DNA of 64,000 nucleotides from Pyrocephalus nanus. Its lineage: Eukaryota; Chordata; Aves; Passeriformes; Tyrannidae. The stretch spans positions 2,991,001-3,055,000 of the forward strand of contig CM076279.1 of assembly GCA_038380795.1 (NCBI GenBank), given 5' to 3'. This document shows positions 1-11,760 of this stretch, in pieces (the first letter of the stretch is position 1; every line of letters starts with the position of its first letter). The notes under the pieces were generated by a model. That model was not told the DNA's origin. It saw only the letters and a program-made list of their open reading frames with translations, and searched no databases. The translations under genes and the position numbers were made by a program.

Positions 1-1898
1 ATCATGTATGTTCTTCCTCCTGTAGAGGAAGGCAGAAATGACAAATCTGCCATAATACGTATCTGAATATAGCATTCAGACAGATCTGAATATATTATGT
101 GAGGTATTTTACTAAACCCAAACTCTTTTTAAAACGTTTTACATATATCTGCAGGTATATATTTATACTTTTATCCCACAGGTCTGCCAGAGTTGTTTAG
201 GTAAATGTAAATGTCTATCCCTTCCCTGCCAGGCACAGGCTGTATTTGCACACTGTTGTAGATCTTGCAAAGCCAGCTTACCAACCACATCCATCTGCTT
301 TCTACTTAGTGTAAAGGAGTTAATGACCTGAGTAGTTAAGACTGTCCAGACGATCTGTATAATCCTTTCCCACAAATAAGATAGTGTTGCAGTTAACTAT
401 TACTTTATCTCAGATTTAAAATAAATAAATAAACAAACAAACAGCAAAGGTTTAATTTCTCTCCTCCACCTGACTTTTTTTGTCTAAATGGACTCGACCA
501 AATAGGGGAAAAAAATAAAAATCTGCAGCAAGGTCATGTATGAATTTGAGATTATGCAGGCCAGTTACTGGTGAGTAGACTTGGAGCTTAGAAGTAGAAA
601 TCAGCCCTAATTTATCAGTATTGATTTGCTGTAGTCTCTAGACCCTGATTTCAGGGGAGCTTTGAGGAGGCAGTTGGAGTTTTGCAGAATCTGCAGTGAA
701 AATAAAGTCAGTCCACGAGGTGAGCAACGTGTGGCGCTGCCCAGATTAGTGCTGGGAAGGTGCTGTGTGACCTGGTGTTACACAAGAGCTTTAGGAAGCT
801 TAGGAACAGGTTAAGGTGATGGGCAGAGAGGGTTGTTTTCCTTCCTAAGGTTGTTTCCTTCCGAGCCTGGAGCAGACTGCGTCTCGCTGGTTTAGTCAGG
901 AGAGAGTTGTAAATGCCAAGTGGAAGGATTGCATGTAGCAGTTGTCACTGTTAGCCTGGCTACTCCCCTGAGACAGCACTTTCTGCTGCAGGGGGTGAAA
1001 CACTGGCAGAAAAACAAGCTGATGTGTTATAAATTATATATGTTGAAACAGTTATGGTAATGCAAGTTTTAAGAATTTAAAAATTCCCCCTGGGTTCAGG
1101 ATTGCAGTAACAGTCACTGCTTCTGACTTGTGTTTGGGTTATAATCTACAGCCTTCTTTATATTTAATAGAAAAGAGTTTTTGTTATATTTTTACAAGTT
1201 ATAGTGTGTTCAGAAAAGGAGAAAGGCCAGTATTGCTACATCCAGTATCTTAATTGTTATTCTTCTTGTTCTGGGAATATTCCCTGTTGCTGAGTTTAGT
1301 CTATTCCTAGTAAGTGTATTTAAACAGTACTGCTTATTTAAATAACAAATGGAGTTGGCATTGAATCGATTGGTCTATTTTGAGGCAGTACCCTATGTCT
1401 GTTTGTTGTAATTGCTATCTTTAATCTTCGCATGGACCAGCACGTGCCATGTGACACATCCATTCATTGCTCGGTGGTGTGCAGGAAACACCAGCCAGGC
1501 GGTGATATGGGCCCCTTGGGGAAATTCTGTGGCCTCTCTGAAAATGCAAAGCATGTGAAACAGCAGCCCAACAATTACTCCGTGCTCTGAGCTCCCGTGG
1601 AGGCCCTGAAAGGCCTCTGGTACCCTCTGAGAGTAACACAGAGAGGACTTCATGCTTCTCACACTCCTGAGTCCAGTTCAGAATCAATTCTTGTTTAAAA
1701 CCCAAAAGCAGAAGCCCAACAACAAATATTGAGTGTACACACAGTTGTTTCCCCGTTGCTGCCAATGAGGCCTCTCTGGCTGCTTCCTTTGGAAGAATCA
1801 ATACTTGAAACCTGGAAACAAATTTTGTGGCAAAACACGTGTACCTGTTGTGGTTGGACAGCTAATAATGGCGTGACAGTGGAGCCACAGCTTTACAG

Positions 1899-1950
1899 AT
1901 CACAGAATCAAATAGGTTGGAAAAGACCTCTGAGATCATTGAGTCCACAC
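1899..1950 (-). mobile_element. CR1 LINE 3' end, short fragment
   Basis: The stretch CACAGAATCAAATAGGTTGG followed by AAAAGACCTCTGAGATCATT and GAGTCC is the reverse complement of the usual avian CR1 3' tail (GGACTCGATGATCTTAGAGG-type wording). Only about 50 bp remain, so it is a heavily 5'-truncated copy. It faces the fragment at 2052-2107. CR1 is the dominant LINE of birds and truncated 3' ends are its usual form. Confidence 0.7.
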
Positions 1951-2051
1951 AATTTTTACAGTGGTTAATACTTTATAAATTCATCATTTGAGTTGGGAGG
2001 ATAGTCTTGAGCACCGGCACATCATGATACCATTTGTCAGGAATTTGTTCG

Positions 2052-2107
2052 AAGGTTGGACTTGATTGTCTTGGTGATCTTTTCCAACCTTAATAATTCT
2101 ATGATTG
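2052..2107 (+). mobile_element. CR1 LINE 3' end, short fragment
   Basis: The sequence GAAGGTTGGACTTGATTGTC leads into TTGGTGATCTTTTCCAACCT and ends in AATTCTATGATTG. This is the CR1 3' UTR and its ATTCTATG-type end, in sense orientation. It lies about 100 bp from an opposite-facing CR1 end, forming an imperfect inverted pair. Confidence 0.7.
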
Positions 2108-2322
2108 CAAAACTGAGTCAAGGGTGACTTGGGAAAAAAAAACCCTCACTTATTTCTCTATAGTTGGTAACTGGCTGTTCACTTTGACTCTCAGGAATAT
2201 ATTCTCTCCACCCTTGGGTTTGCACCTTAATTTGTCTTACTGAACAAATGAGTTCTAGGGTGTAGCAGAGATGTTCATGTCTCATCTGACCTGTTGATTT
2301 TCTTTCAAAAGTGGGAGTATCC

Positions 2323-2331
<9 letters not shown>

Positions 2332-2359
<28 letters not shown>
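2332..2359 (+). repeat. Poly(A) run, A28
   Basis: Uninterrupted run of 28 A. No retroposon body is recognised directly upstream. Confidence 0.95.
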
Positions 2360-2362
<3 letters not shown>

Positions 2363-5300
2363 ATTGACCATTTCTCATAAGTCCTAAATGCATATGACTT
2401 TTGTCTTGATATTTTTCCTTGGAATACTTGTGGTTATGGAGCTCCTCAGACATATTGGCTAAGTGATGTGTGAGTGACTGGGGCTCAGCAATGTCTTTTC
2501 TTCTTTATGGGTCATCTAATAGAGGAGATTGCTTCCATTTCTGTTATTTATCATTGTAATATCTCATTTCTGTCTCATCCCTCCGTGTCATACATGAAAG
2601 CTGCTCGAAACAGCTTTTTTGGGCAGGTAACTCCAACCCAACAATATATCTCGATAACCTTTGCACGCCACATAATTTAGCAAACAGTTGGGGATTTACA
2701 GCAGTCTTGTAACTCTAAGTGATGACAATACATATATATTATTAATAACAACCTGTTTTTTCTCAGCATTGTGCCTGGACAGAACAGTGTTGAATAGAAT
2801 GAATTGCCCTCCATTATGTACCATCAATCCTACGAGTCATGTCGTGCATCTTCTGCTTGTTTGCTTTCAGAATGCACTGAGTGCTCCTTGCCACATTCCT
2901 CCTTGTTTTCCTGCTGTCCATTTAGCATTCTGTGCTCTCTGCAGCCCTGCTGGCAGGGTGGAGGGCAGGGAGCAGCCTGGTGGATGCCACATGCCAGCAG
3001 ACAGCCAGCAGTTGGTCTGTTTTTGCAACACAAGGCCTGTTTTGTTCTCTCCGTCCCTCCCTGGGCTGCAGGGAGAGGATTTGTCTCCAGCAAGCCCAAA
3101 GGACTGAAGCTCACATCCATATTGTATATGTATATATATATACATTCACAGATCAAAATCATGCTGTCAAAGCATGAAAATACTTCAATAATTTTCTTTT
3201 TAATTTTAGCTGTCAGCCTCGAGATGCCACTTTGCTCTCGAGCTGCTCTGCACGGCGTGTGCCAGCTCCCTTCCACTCACATCATGTTAAAATGTAAAGC
3301 AACACATTTCCTGGCAGCCTCTGCAAAGCACTGCAATATAACCTTCATTACATGAAGGTGGTGAACATAATGTGACTTCTTAACAGCTGCAATAAGTGAT
3401 GGGGAGCTCTTAACATCTTTTCAAAACAAGTAACTAGTGAGAGGTTATTTTTCATCTCTCTTGCTAAAAAAAAAAAAAAATGACATGTTATTTTAAGCAG
3501 GTGACATTTTGTTTGCACTTATCTGAACCAAGTAAATCTTTACGTGAATTCTCCAGATCTGTGTTGGTTTGGGAAATAAACTTGAAAAACGACTGCTAAA
3601 ATACACTCTGATGGCTGGATTTCTGCATGAAAATTTGGATGTTAAATTTTATGTGTGGAAATGATGGCTGCTAAGAAGGGATTCCAGTTCACCCTCATTC
3701 TTTTCCCTTTAGATTTATGAGTCCATGAGAGTTGCCTATTCCATTGTTTATTTTTATGTCAAACTATTTGGTTCTTGTTTGAGTCTTCTCAGAAGATGAG
3801 AGAGGGCTGATGCATTTGGATCACTTCCTAAGGAACCAAGTTCTTTGGAGATAAATAAGCCATTACAAATGGGAAATAAGGGGAAAAGAGTTCAGGTTGA
3901 GGTGCCCACATTAATCAGTATATTATTGGCTGAACAGAAGTTCAGTTTTAAGAGCTCAGTAGCGAAAATTTGATAATCAAAGCCTTAGCAAGTGACTGGT
4001 TTTGAGGTGCAGCCCGAAATCCTAAAGGACAAATCTCTCTGGTTTCTTTATTTTGGCTGCTGAACTGTAGTTTCACTGCAGTGTGATGAGCATCATTTCC
4101 AAGGAAGTTAACAGCTACAGTGCAGAGCCATGGAATGAGGCCGTAGAAAACAGTGGCCCTGTTCTTCCTGTGTCTTTATCTTGACGCTTATATGGAAATA
4201 AAAACAAGCTCGACATTGTCTCTGGTCGAATGAGTTCCTTACCATGCAATGAGAGGCTGCCAGCTCAGAGATAAGATGTGACTGTGGTGTTTCATAAATC
4301 CTGCCCCAAAGAGATGCCCAAACATGCAGAGTTTCCGTAACATACATTGCTGAATAAAGGCAGTGTTGGAGTAGCCACTTTAAGGTCCTGATTTGAGCAG
4401 CAGGCTCCATTCTGCAAATTTTCTGGATGTTCCCATAGTATTTCTCAGAACTTTTGCATAAATTATCAAATTATATTTTGCAACTGTATGATCACTGCAT
4501 ACAAAAGTAATTAGTTAACTCCTTTGTTTTGTGAAGGATATACTAAGACTTTTTTTTTTCCCCCTGCATGTGATTTGTTCCTGCAAACACAAAACAGTCT
4601 TTTGTCTTTGAGAGTGGAAGGTTTGGAACCAAAAATACCATTTGAAAGTAAAACATGTTTCAGCTGCAAGTAATATTAATGGTAATTGCCACTTAGTGAT
4701 CTTTCAGTTGGTAGAAACAAACCATCAAAATGATAATTGTAGGATTCATTGGGCTTTAGATTGATTAACAAACCAGACAACCAAGTGGGCAGCAGACACT
4801 GAGCCAGAACTCTGGCTCATGTCAAGTCAGCAGAGCTTATCTGGAATCAGTGGAGCAAAGCCCACTTTATTCCGTTTGCCCAAAGAATAAACATATGCCA
4901 TGTCAGAAATAGAACAGTTGGGAACAATTGCTGCATGGGATTCTGATGAAAAAGAGCTGGAGAGAGACAGAAGGGTGATTAGAGTTCTTTAAAGCTGGAC
5001 GGGCGACTTAGGGATGTGAACGAGGCCAGCCTGGCATTAGGGTGGAATTGTGGTCATACCCTGCAGAGACAGGCAGGGCACTTGAAAGCAGCTTTCCCAG
5101 CTCTTCATTAGGTGAAATCAATTCACAGACATTTTAAGTGGGGAAGAGAACTGTTAAAGTTGCCTCATGAAGTGAGCTCCTCAGAAAAATGGAGATGGTT
5201 TACTACGGTTTTCCCCTGAAGTCGAGGAAATTCAGTGTTTGCAATTGTCAGTTAATTCAAATCTTTTTTATTCTTTAAAAGTGTCCTTTGAAAGAGCGTA

Positions 5301-6345
5301 TTTTTATGTGTTGGAAATGCAGAATTTGAAGTATACAGGGAATGCATCATCTGTAAAGAAATTGTGAACTACTTCTGCATCACTTCATTCTGCTCTCCTG
5401 ACTCGCTGCTTGATGCCGTGGTGTTTTTAGTACAAGAGCTTCTCAGCCTCAAATCTCAATTGTTCTGTTTTGTTGAAAAGTGGGCCAATTTTGAAATACC
5501 TGAACTAAGCTTAACATTAAGGAAGAGCCCATAGTGAGGGTGAAAAGCTGAAATAATGACTTCTTAAAGTAAGCACACTCAAGAAAATTGTGCCTTTTAT
5601 GTGGTTTGGAGGTACCTGTACGGGACAACCTATAGCCTCGGTCCCATGACATCACTGAATTAAAATAAGCTTTTCTTGTCTCAGAAAGAAAAAGTTCTTT
5701 GGGATCATTCATAAATTTTACATTTGCATTCATATTGCCATCAGGAGCTCATTTTCTTCTCCCATTATCTCCTGCCATCCCGTGATATGAGAACACTCTG
5801 TTCTCTGCAACAGCCTTCACTCAGAGCTTTGGTTCCTCACAGAAGTAATTAAAAAGTAAAGGCTTTGGATCTTTGTAGAGACCTGCACTGAGGCATTCAG
5901 GTGAACAAATCCCACAAAATCCAAGGATGGGTTTCATTCCAGCTTAACATTCCTTACTTCTGCCTCCTGCTCTTGCTGAGTGCACATTGACGGTCCCTGT
6001 GACAGGGATTTACATTCAGGAAATGTGGCTTCACAGAATTGTCATCCCACACTATATTCAAACACTGTGGGCTGCTTTGAACATTAGAAATGTATTATTG
6101 TATAGAGCCTTTTGTTTTTTAAATGTGCATGCTTATCTCCTCTTTAATTATAGTGTTTACTTGATGTCTTGTATCTTATTTAACACGAGGCTCTGCTTTC
6201 TTTCCTTGACCTACAGGTGAAATATTTGACTAGAAGTTTTATTTCCTCAGCAATTATATTTGTTATGAAAGATAAAAAAGAAAAAACTCCAACACTACCA
6301 AACCTGTGCCATTCTAACTGTTGGTTTCCCTCTTCTTTTTTTTAA

Positions 6346-6447
<102 letters not shown>

Positions 6448-7835
6448 TAATACATCTTTTTGCACAGTTTTAGATTGTTATGCCCACGAGACTGAATGAC
6501 AAACAGCATCAATAGGTCCTTTATGGCAGATAATTGAGTGGGTTTTTTACAGTTCTGAGGCAAATATGTGTGGAGATCTATTTTTGATAAGAAAAGTAAG
6601 AATGACAGTGTGACCAGGAATGGTTTCCTCGGAAGGTGACAAGCCTGAGGCGTTTACCCAGGCATGAAGTCAGCATTTGATTTTGTTTGCTTTCTGTTGG
6701 ATGTATTTGATGTTAACAATTCCCAGGAAAGGCTCTGAGGCATTTTCTGAGCTTTCTTCATATCCATCTTATCTCAAGGTGTATCTTCCGAGCTGTCTCT
6801 GGTCCTTGTCTCTCTGCACACAAGGATCTATAGCTCCAATTAAATGATAGTTTAATCTCGAGCCAGCTGTCTTATCTGAGATAAGTTTTCTTAAGAATTA
6901 TTGCCGTGTTTGAGCTAGTCTGGCAGTCTGGATACACCCATTCCATCCTGCTCTGTCAGTATTTCTCTGTACACGTTGCATTTTTGGTCAACAACCACTC
7001 CTTCCTTTCGACTGCTCTGCCTACATGGGCAGACACATGAGCAGGACCTCGGTGTCACCCTGCTGAAATAATGAACTCAGCTTGTCTGTTCACAGAAAAA
7101 TAACAATTTCTTTGGGTTTTATAAATTCCACTTTACAGTGAAGTAATTTAACAGCTGCTTATGGGAACAACACATTCCAAGTGTTCTTTGTCTGAAAGGC
7201 TCTGTTTTGTTTCTTATAACATATTCATGCTCTAGATTGTAGGCTATTATCTGCTCTGATGAGATGCACCAGAAGACTTTTCTTGCTAGGTTTTAATGAG
7301 CTTCTCATGAATTGTTTCAATATTCCAGCCATGAGGGCAGCCAGCAATATATGGGCAGAAGCCACAAGGGGTTTGGGAAAATTTCGGATATTAAAAAGTT
7401 CTCTCATTTTTCTTAAATTCAAATACAGGGACATGTTGAAGAACTGAGAAGAATTTTTAGAAGTTGAATTTTAAAATATTTTACACGATTAAATTTAGGT
7501 GCATGAGAAGAAAAGTGCTTAAGTTAGGAGTGTGGTTACCTTGCTCAGGTTCTCCTGTTCAGCTGGTAGAGATTCTCCTGTTAAAACAATCGTAAAGGCA
7601 GCAGCAAGAAACCAAAATTATCCTTGATACCCTTGCTTTTCTGGAAGTTCTTGAATTCTTTAAGCTTTGGAGTGTGGCTGTTAGCTGTGTCTGCACAGTG
7701 TAACAGTTAAAGCAGCCTTTGGAATTCGGAAGCTGTGGATTTGAAGTGCCTTGAGCTATGGAAAGGAAAGTGCAGGTGGCAACACCCACCTTCTCCCCAT
7801 CATCTGCTCCTTTCACCTCAAGTTCAGAAATGAGA

Positions 7836-7854
7836 ACACACACGTGTGTGTGTG
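7836..7854 (+). repeat. Self-complementary CA/TG tract
   Basis: ACACACACGTGTGTGTGTG is an alternating purine-pyrimidine run whose first 16 bases are a perfect palindrome. Such tracts can adopt Z-DNA or a small cruciform under negative supercoiling. Confidence 0.85.
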
Positions 7855-9531
7855 AGACCATTTAATAGAATCTGTTCGTGACAGGTTGTTATAGTCTTTA
7901 ACATTGCCGGTGCATTTCGTGATTTGGTTTTTTTGGCCTTGGTGATTAAATAAATCACTCTAATGCCTTAGTTTGGTATTTGGGTTACCAAATGATCATT
8001 TTCAATATTTACACAGAAGCAATAGCTCAAAAACACTTTGAAGATTAAAAGCAATCAGAAAATAAATATGTTTTATTAAAATTGTGCTACGTTAGTAGGT
8101 CCTGTTACACAAAGAGGATTGGAGAATGTTAGACTTTAATTTACTGAAATGTTTGACTATAATGTCAACCCTTTTAAAATTCAGAAACTTATTCCTACAC
8201 CAATTAATGCAAGCTTTGTTCTGAAATGTAGTGTGCTATAAAGCTTATCATAATATTTAGCAGCTTTAAATATTAAAACATCCTTTTCTGAATTACTCCA
8301 TGCAGGTGCACAGTTGATTTGTGTACTCAAATTCTCCAGTGGCTTTGCATTATGTAACCTTTCCATTAATTGTGAGAGTAATATTGTCATTAATAAAATT
8401 TAATTTTCCAGAGTAATAATTATATAATAATAATATTTATTGTGTATTAGGATATCGTTGCATTATTGTGCTCTGTACTTTTAATATAAATGAGGCAATC
8501 CTTACAAATACATCATTAGAATAATTGTCAGTTAAAGGGTGAGATCAAAGTATATCTTTAAAATAATGCTCTTCTGAAAGAGAGAATTGAACTACTTAAA
8601 AAATAAATCATGTGCAGATAGATTTTTATCATGGAGTTGGTTTCAGAACTCTTTGTAACATTTTTTGGCTGCAGAAATCCCCTGCAGGAAGTGGAAGCTC
8701 CACTGGCAGTTCCAGTAAATAAATTATTTTTATTACCTGAAAACTGCATGCTTTAATAAAGGTGAGTGTGAAAGGGGAAAGCTGAGAATGAGCCTCTTTT
8801 GGCTTTCCTCAGACTCACTGAAATGTGAGGTTGAAAGGGCCGTGTTTGTGCCAGAAGGAAAATAATACTTGTGAATAAAGTGGTCATCCTTGACTAGCAG
8901 TGAAATGGTGGTGTCTGGGGAACAATATCCTGTTCCAGTGAAATAGGAATTCACACAATCAAAAAATGCTACATTTCCTTAATGCTTGGCAGGGTGTGAG
9001 CTCCGGTGTCTCAGCAGAACAGCAGCTCAGGAAGTTGTTTTCCCACTATCTAATGGCTCTCTGGGGTTCGAATAGAAATTATTCATCTCCTTTTTGTGGT
9101 GATGCTGTTGAGGACAATTTAGCAGCTCCTGCTGCTGGTGTCCTCTGAAGCCACAGGAAGCATCATCACCAGTTCAGAGGCTTGCTTTTGGAAGGTACTT
9201 GGTGTTCATAAAACTGTTTTAAGTCATCAGTGAAATAATTCGGAATTTAGGTAAATGAGTGAAAAAATGTAAGAGCAGCCTCAAAAGCTGACTGATGCTG
9301 CAAGAAGCTTTAAGACATGTTTAATGTTAAGGAATAACTAGTCAAATTTCTATCAAAAAGGATGTTTTAAAATGGAGAGTTAAATATTTGTTAATGGAAT
9401 GCAGTGACCAGAAGGTGTCTTTGAACTGCTTGTGATGCATTAAAATGTTCCCAATTCCATGCTACATATAATTGAAAACAAAAACCACACCAGTAATTTC
9501 AAGTAGTGTTTGACTGTATTATTTTTTTCAG

Positions 9532-9689
9532 TACAAGATTATAAGACTTGGAGTGCCCAAGAACTCGGAGGTCATAGCCTCTGGATCAGCACTGTTTGCC
9601 TTTCAGCTTGAAATAATAGGGAATCCAAAGGAGGTTTATGAGCAAAATACACAGAAATTAAAAAGTGAAAATATTCTTAATGAGATCAA
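9532..9689 (+). other. Exon-like block in intron 3 (possible cryptic or poison exon)
   Basis: A 158-nt block is preceded by TGTATTATTTTTTTCAG, with a branch-like TTTGAC whose A lies 18 nt before the AG. It is followed by AA|GTGAGT. The frame that would continue from exon 3 is open throughout: YKIIRLGVPKNSEVIASGSA, LFAFQLEIIGNPKEVYEQNT, QKLKSENILNEI. I do not recognise this peptide. Since 158 is not a multiple of three, joining it to exon 4 shifts the frame and reaches TGA at 36082-36084. Splice-site quality is seen; use as an exon is inferred. Confidence 0.35.
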
Positions 9690-10961
9690 GTGAGTGTGCA
9701 GTCAAAGGATATGAAATCTGACTGTGCTTAGGGAGTTCTTAGTGTTTAAGGAGCTGGGAGAGAAGGAATTGGGAAGATCCAGATGTTTGCTTACGCAAAA
9801 GGAACCAGCAAAGCCCTCTCATCCCATTGGCAGGGTAAGTGACCTCCTGGATGTCAGAGATGACAGATATGGAAATGATTCTCAAGTCTATAAGCCTCTT
9901 GATACTGAAATTATTTGGGAGCTTTATTATCTTAAGCACACTGGAAAGCTGAGTCTAAATTTGAACAACTGTGAGGTTCTGTGGGATGTTGCAGGAGTTG
10001 GGTGTTTTCACCAGTGGGTTGGATATTGGGATGATGCAGCTCTAGAGTACAATATTTCAGGGTTTTTTTTCATGTATTATGCCACAAATTTTTTATCACA
10101 GTTCAGAAGGGAAGAAAAAAATTCATGTGAATATAAAATAATCTCTGATCATGAAGGCTCTGGTGCAGAAGAAACTGGAGCAGGTCTTTTAGGGGGTCAT
10201 AAACTCACTGCTGGCCAGCAGTGCCCCAATCATGCAAAGATGAGCAATTTCCTGCAAGGATATGATAGAAATTAATATTCCATTTTTCAGTGAGATGTTT
10301 TATGCAGAATTCTGCAGCTCCTCATTTGGAATTTGGAAAAGAACTAAAACGTTAAAGGCCTTTAAAACACGACTTGGAATATTTTTTCCTTGTCTCTTAA
10401 GCTCTAACCAGGTCTTGAGCAGGCAGCTTGTGGCAAGGGAGAATTAACTCCATAGCAGTGAAGATTTCAAGGTGTGTGATGGGGAGCTGTTGCAATGAGT
10501 TACCAAAGGGAGAAATTAATATTTTTCTCTTGGAGTTTGTCTGTACAGTGATGCAGATATTACCTGTGCTCTCTGAGGACCGTGGGGAGATGTGACATGA
10601 GCCCTGTAAGGCTCCAAATTGCTTTTCATTTTATGGTTTCCGTGTTTTTAGAGTTGGGAGGGGAAAAACTGACCCTCCAAATTTCAGATGCTGGAGGACC
10701 AGTGGGAAATTTTTAATTTGTAAATGATCACCTACCTTGTGACAGCAGCGGGCTTGGGTTCGGCCTCAGGCTTGGAGCAGTGCTGACACCCACATTTACT
10801 GCAGTATTACACTGGCATTTATGGCTGTGGCTGGGAGACAAATGATTTGAAGGATCACCTCTGTGCTAAGCAGGAATAAATGAATATAATTAGGCTGATC
10901 TGAAGGGTTTAGTTGCCTTGACCAGATTTTTTTTTTCTGTTCGGTTCCAGGTAATGCTGAA

Positions 10962-10964
<3 letters not shown>

Positions 10965-10993
<29 letters not shown>
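10965..10993 (+). repeat. Poly(T) run, T29
   Basis: Uninterrupted run of 29 T followed by CCCCC. This is the longest homopolymer in the window. It could be the tail of a minus-strand retrocopy, but no body is recognised. Confidence 0.95.
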
Positions 10994-11372
10994 CCCCCAC
11001 TGGCCTTTATTCCTGCTTCCAGATTATGTTTACATGTAGGAGGCTGGTTTCAGAGTGGAAAAAGAGAGTTGCTTTACTGGTCTAGGGAATTACAAAAAAA
11101 AAAAAACCAAAAAAAAGCAAAGCCCAAACCAAATTCATGGAAAGAAAAAGCAGTAACTGGAAGCACAGTATTAAGACTTACTGTAGAACTAGTTAAAAAG
11201 GGATTTTAATCAGAAAGCTTTGCAGTCTTTTCCCAAGGATAATGAAATGCAGCAGCAGGGCTCGTCTGATTTGCTTTTAACCCTTAGGTTGTTTTTATTA
11301 CAAAAAGCAACTGTTGTCAATGTTGGACATCACGAGAGACAGAGCAACAACAAACATAATTTAGTAAAATAT

Positions 11373-11442
11373 TATAGAATCGTTTAGGTTGGAAAATACT
11401 TAAGGATCATCCGTTCCAACCACATGCCAGTAAGGTTTAGGG
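11373..11442 (-). mobile_element. CR1 LINE 3' end, truncated
   Basis: TATAGAATCGTTTAGGTTGG, then AAAATACTTAAGGATCATCC and GTTCCAACCACATGCCAGTA, match the reverse complement of the avian CR1 3' UTR. About 70 bp remain. A few substitutions against the family wording suggest an old insertion. Confidence 0.75.
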
Positions 11443-11745
11443 GTTTTTTTTATTGCTGATCTGAATTTTGAATAATAGCAATATTTTCCCAGAAGTCTTT
11501 TCTTTTTAATGAAACTAAAAACCTTCTCACTTCATCACAAAAGATACACAAAGGCAGGAAGATCTGGCAAGATACAGCTCCCTGCTTGCCAGATTAACAG
11601 AAATGTTCTCTTGAAAAGAAGCTTCTATGAATTTTTGGAAGTGATTCTTAAACAGCTCCGATGCAATAATTTTGAGTTTTCATTTTACACCCTAAACAAT
11701 GAAAATATAAAGCCCCCTCTGTTTACAAATTGAGATACCAACTCA

Positions 11746-11760
11746 GTGTGTGTGTGTGTG
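11746..11760 (+). repeat. GT dinucleotide microsatellite
   Basis: A run of GT units in intron 3, followed by CCTGTG. Confidence 0.9.

Noticed and set aside
1421..1801. A GC-richer 126-codon minus-strand frame in intron 2
   Set aside because: No recognised domain, and two overlapping frames are equally open. There is no support for coding.
2332..2359. Poly(A) and poly(T) runs as processed pseudogene tails
   Set aside because: No recognisable cDNA-like body or target-site duplication was seen next to any of the long runs.
9064..9080. GGTTCGAAT, a T-loop-like motif
   Set aside because: No A box or acceptor stem around it; a chance match.
9724..10275. A 183-codon open frame in intron 3, considered as a separate gene
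   Set aside because: It starts only at a GTG, has no early ATG, no recognisable family and homopolymer-derived FFF. In this much sequence about one such stop-free run is expected by chance. It is kept only as a low-interest observation.
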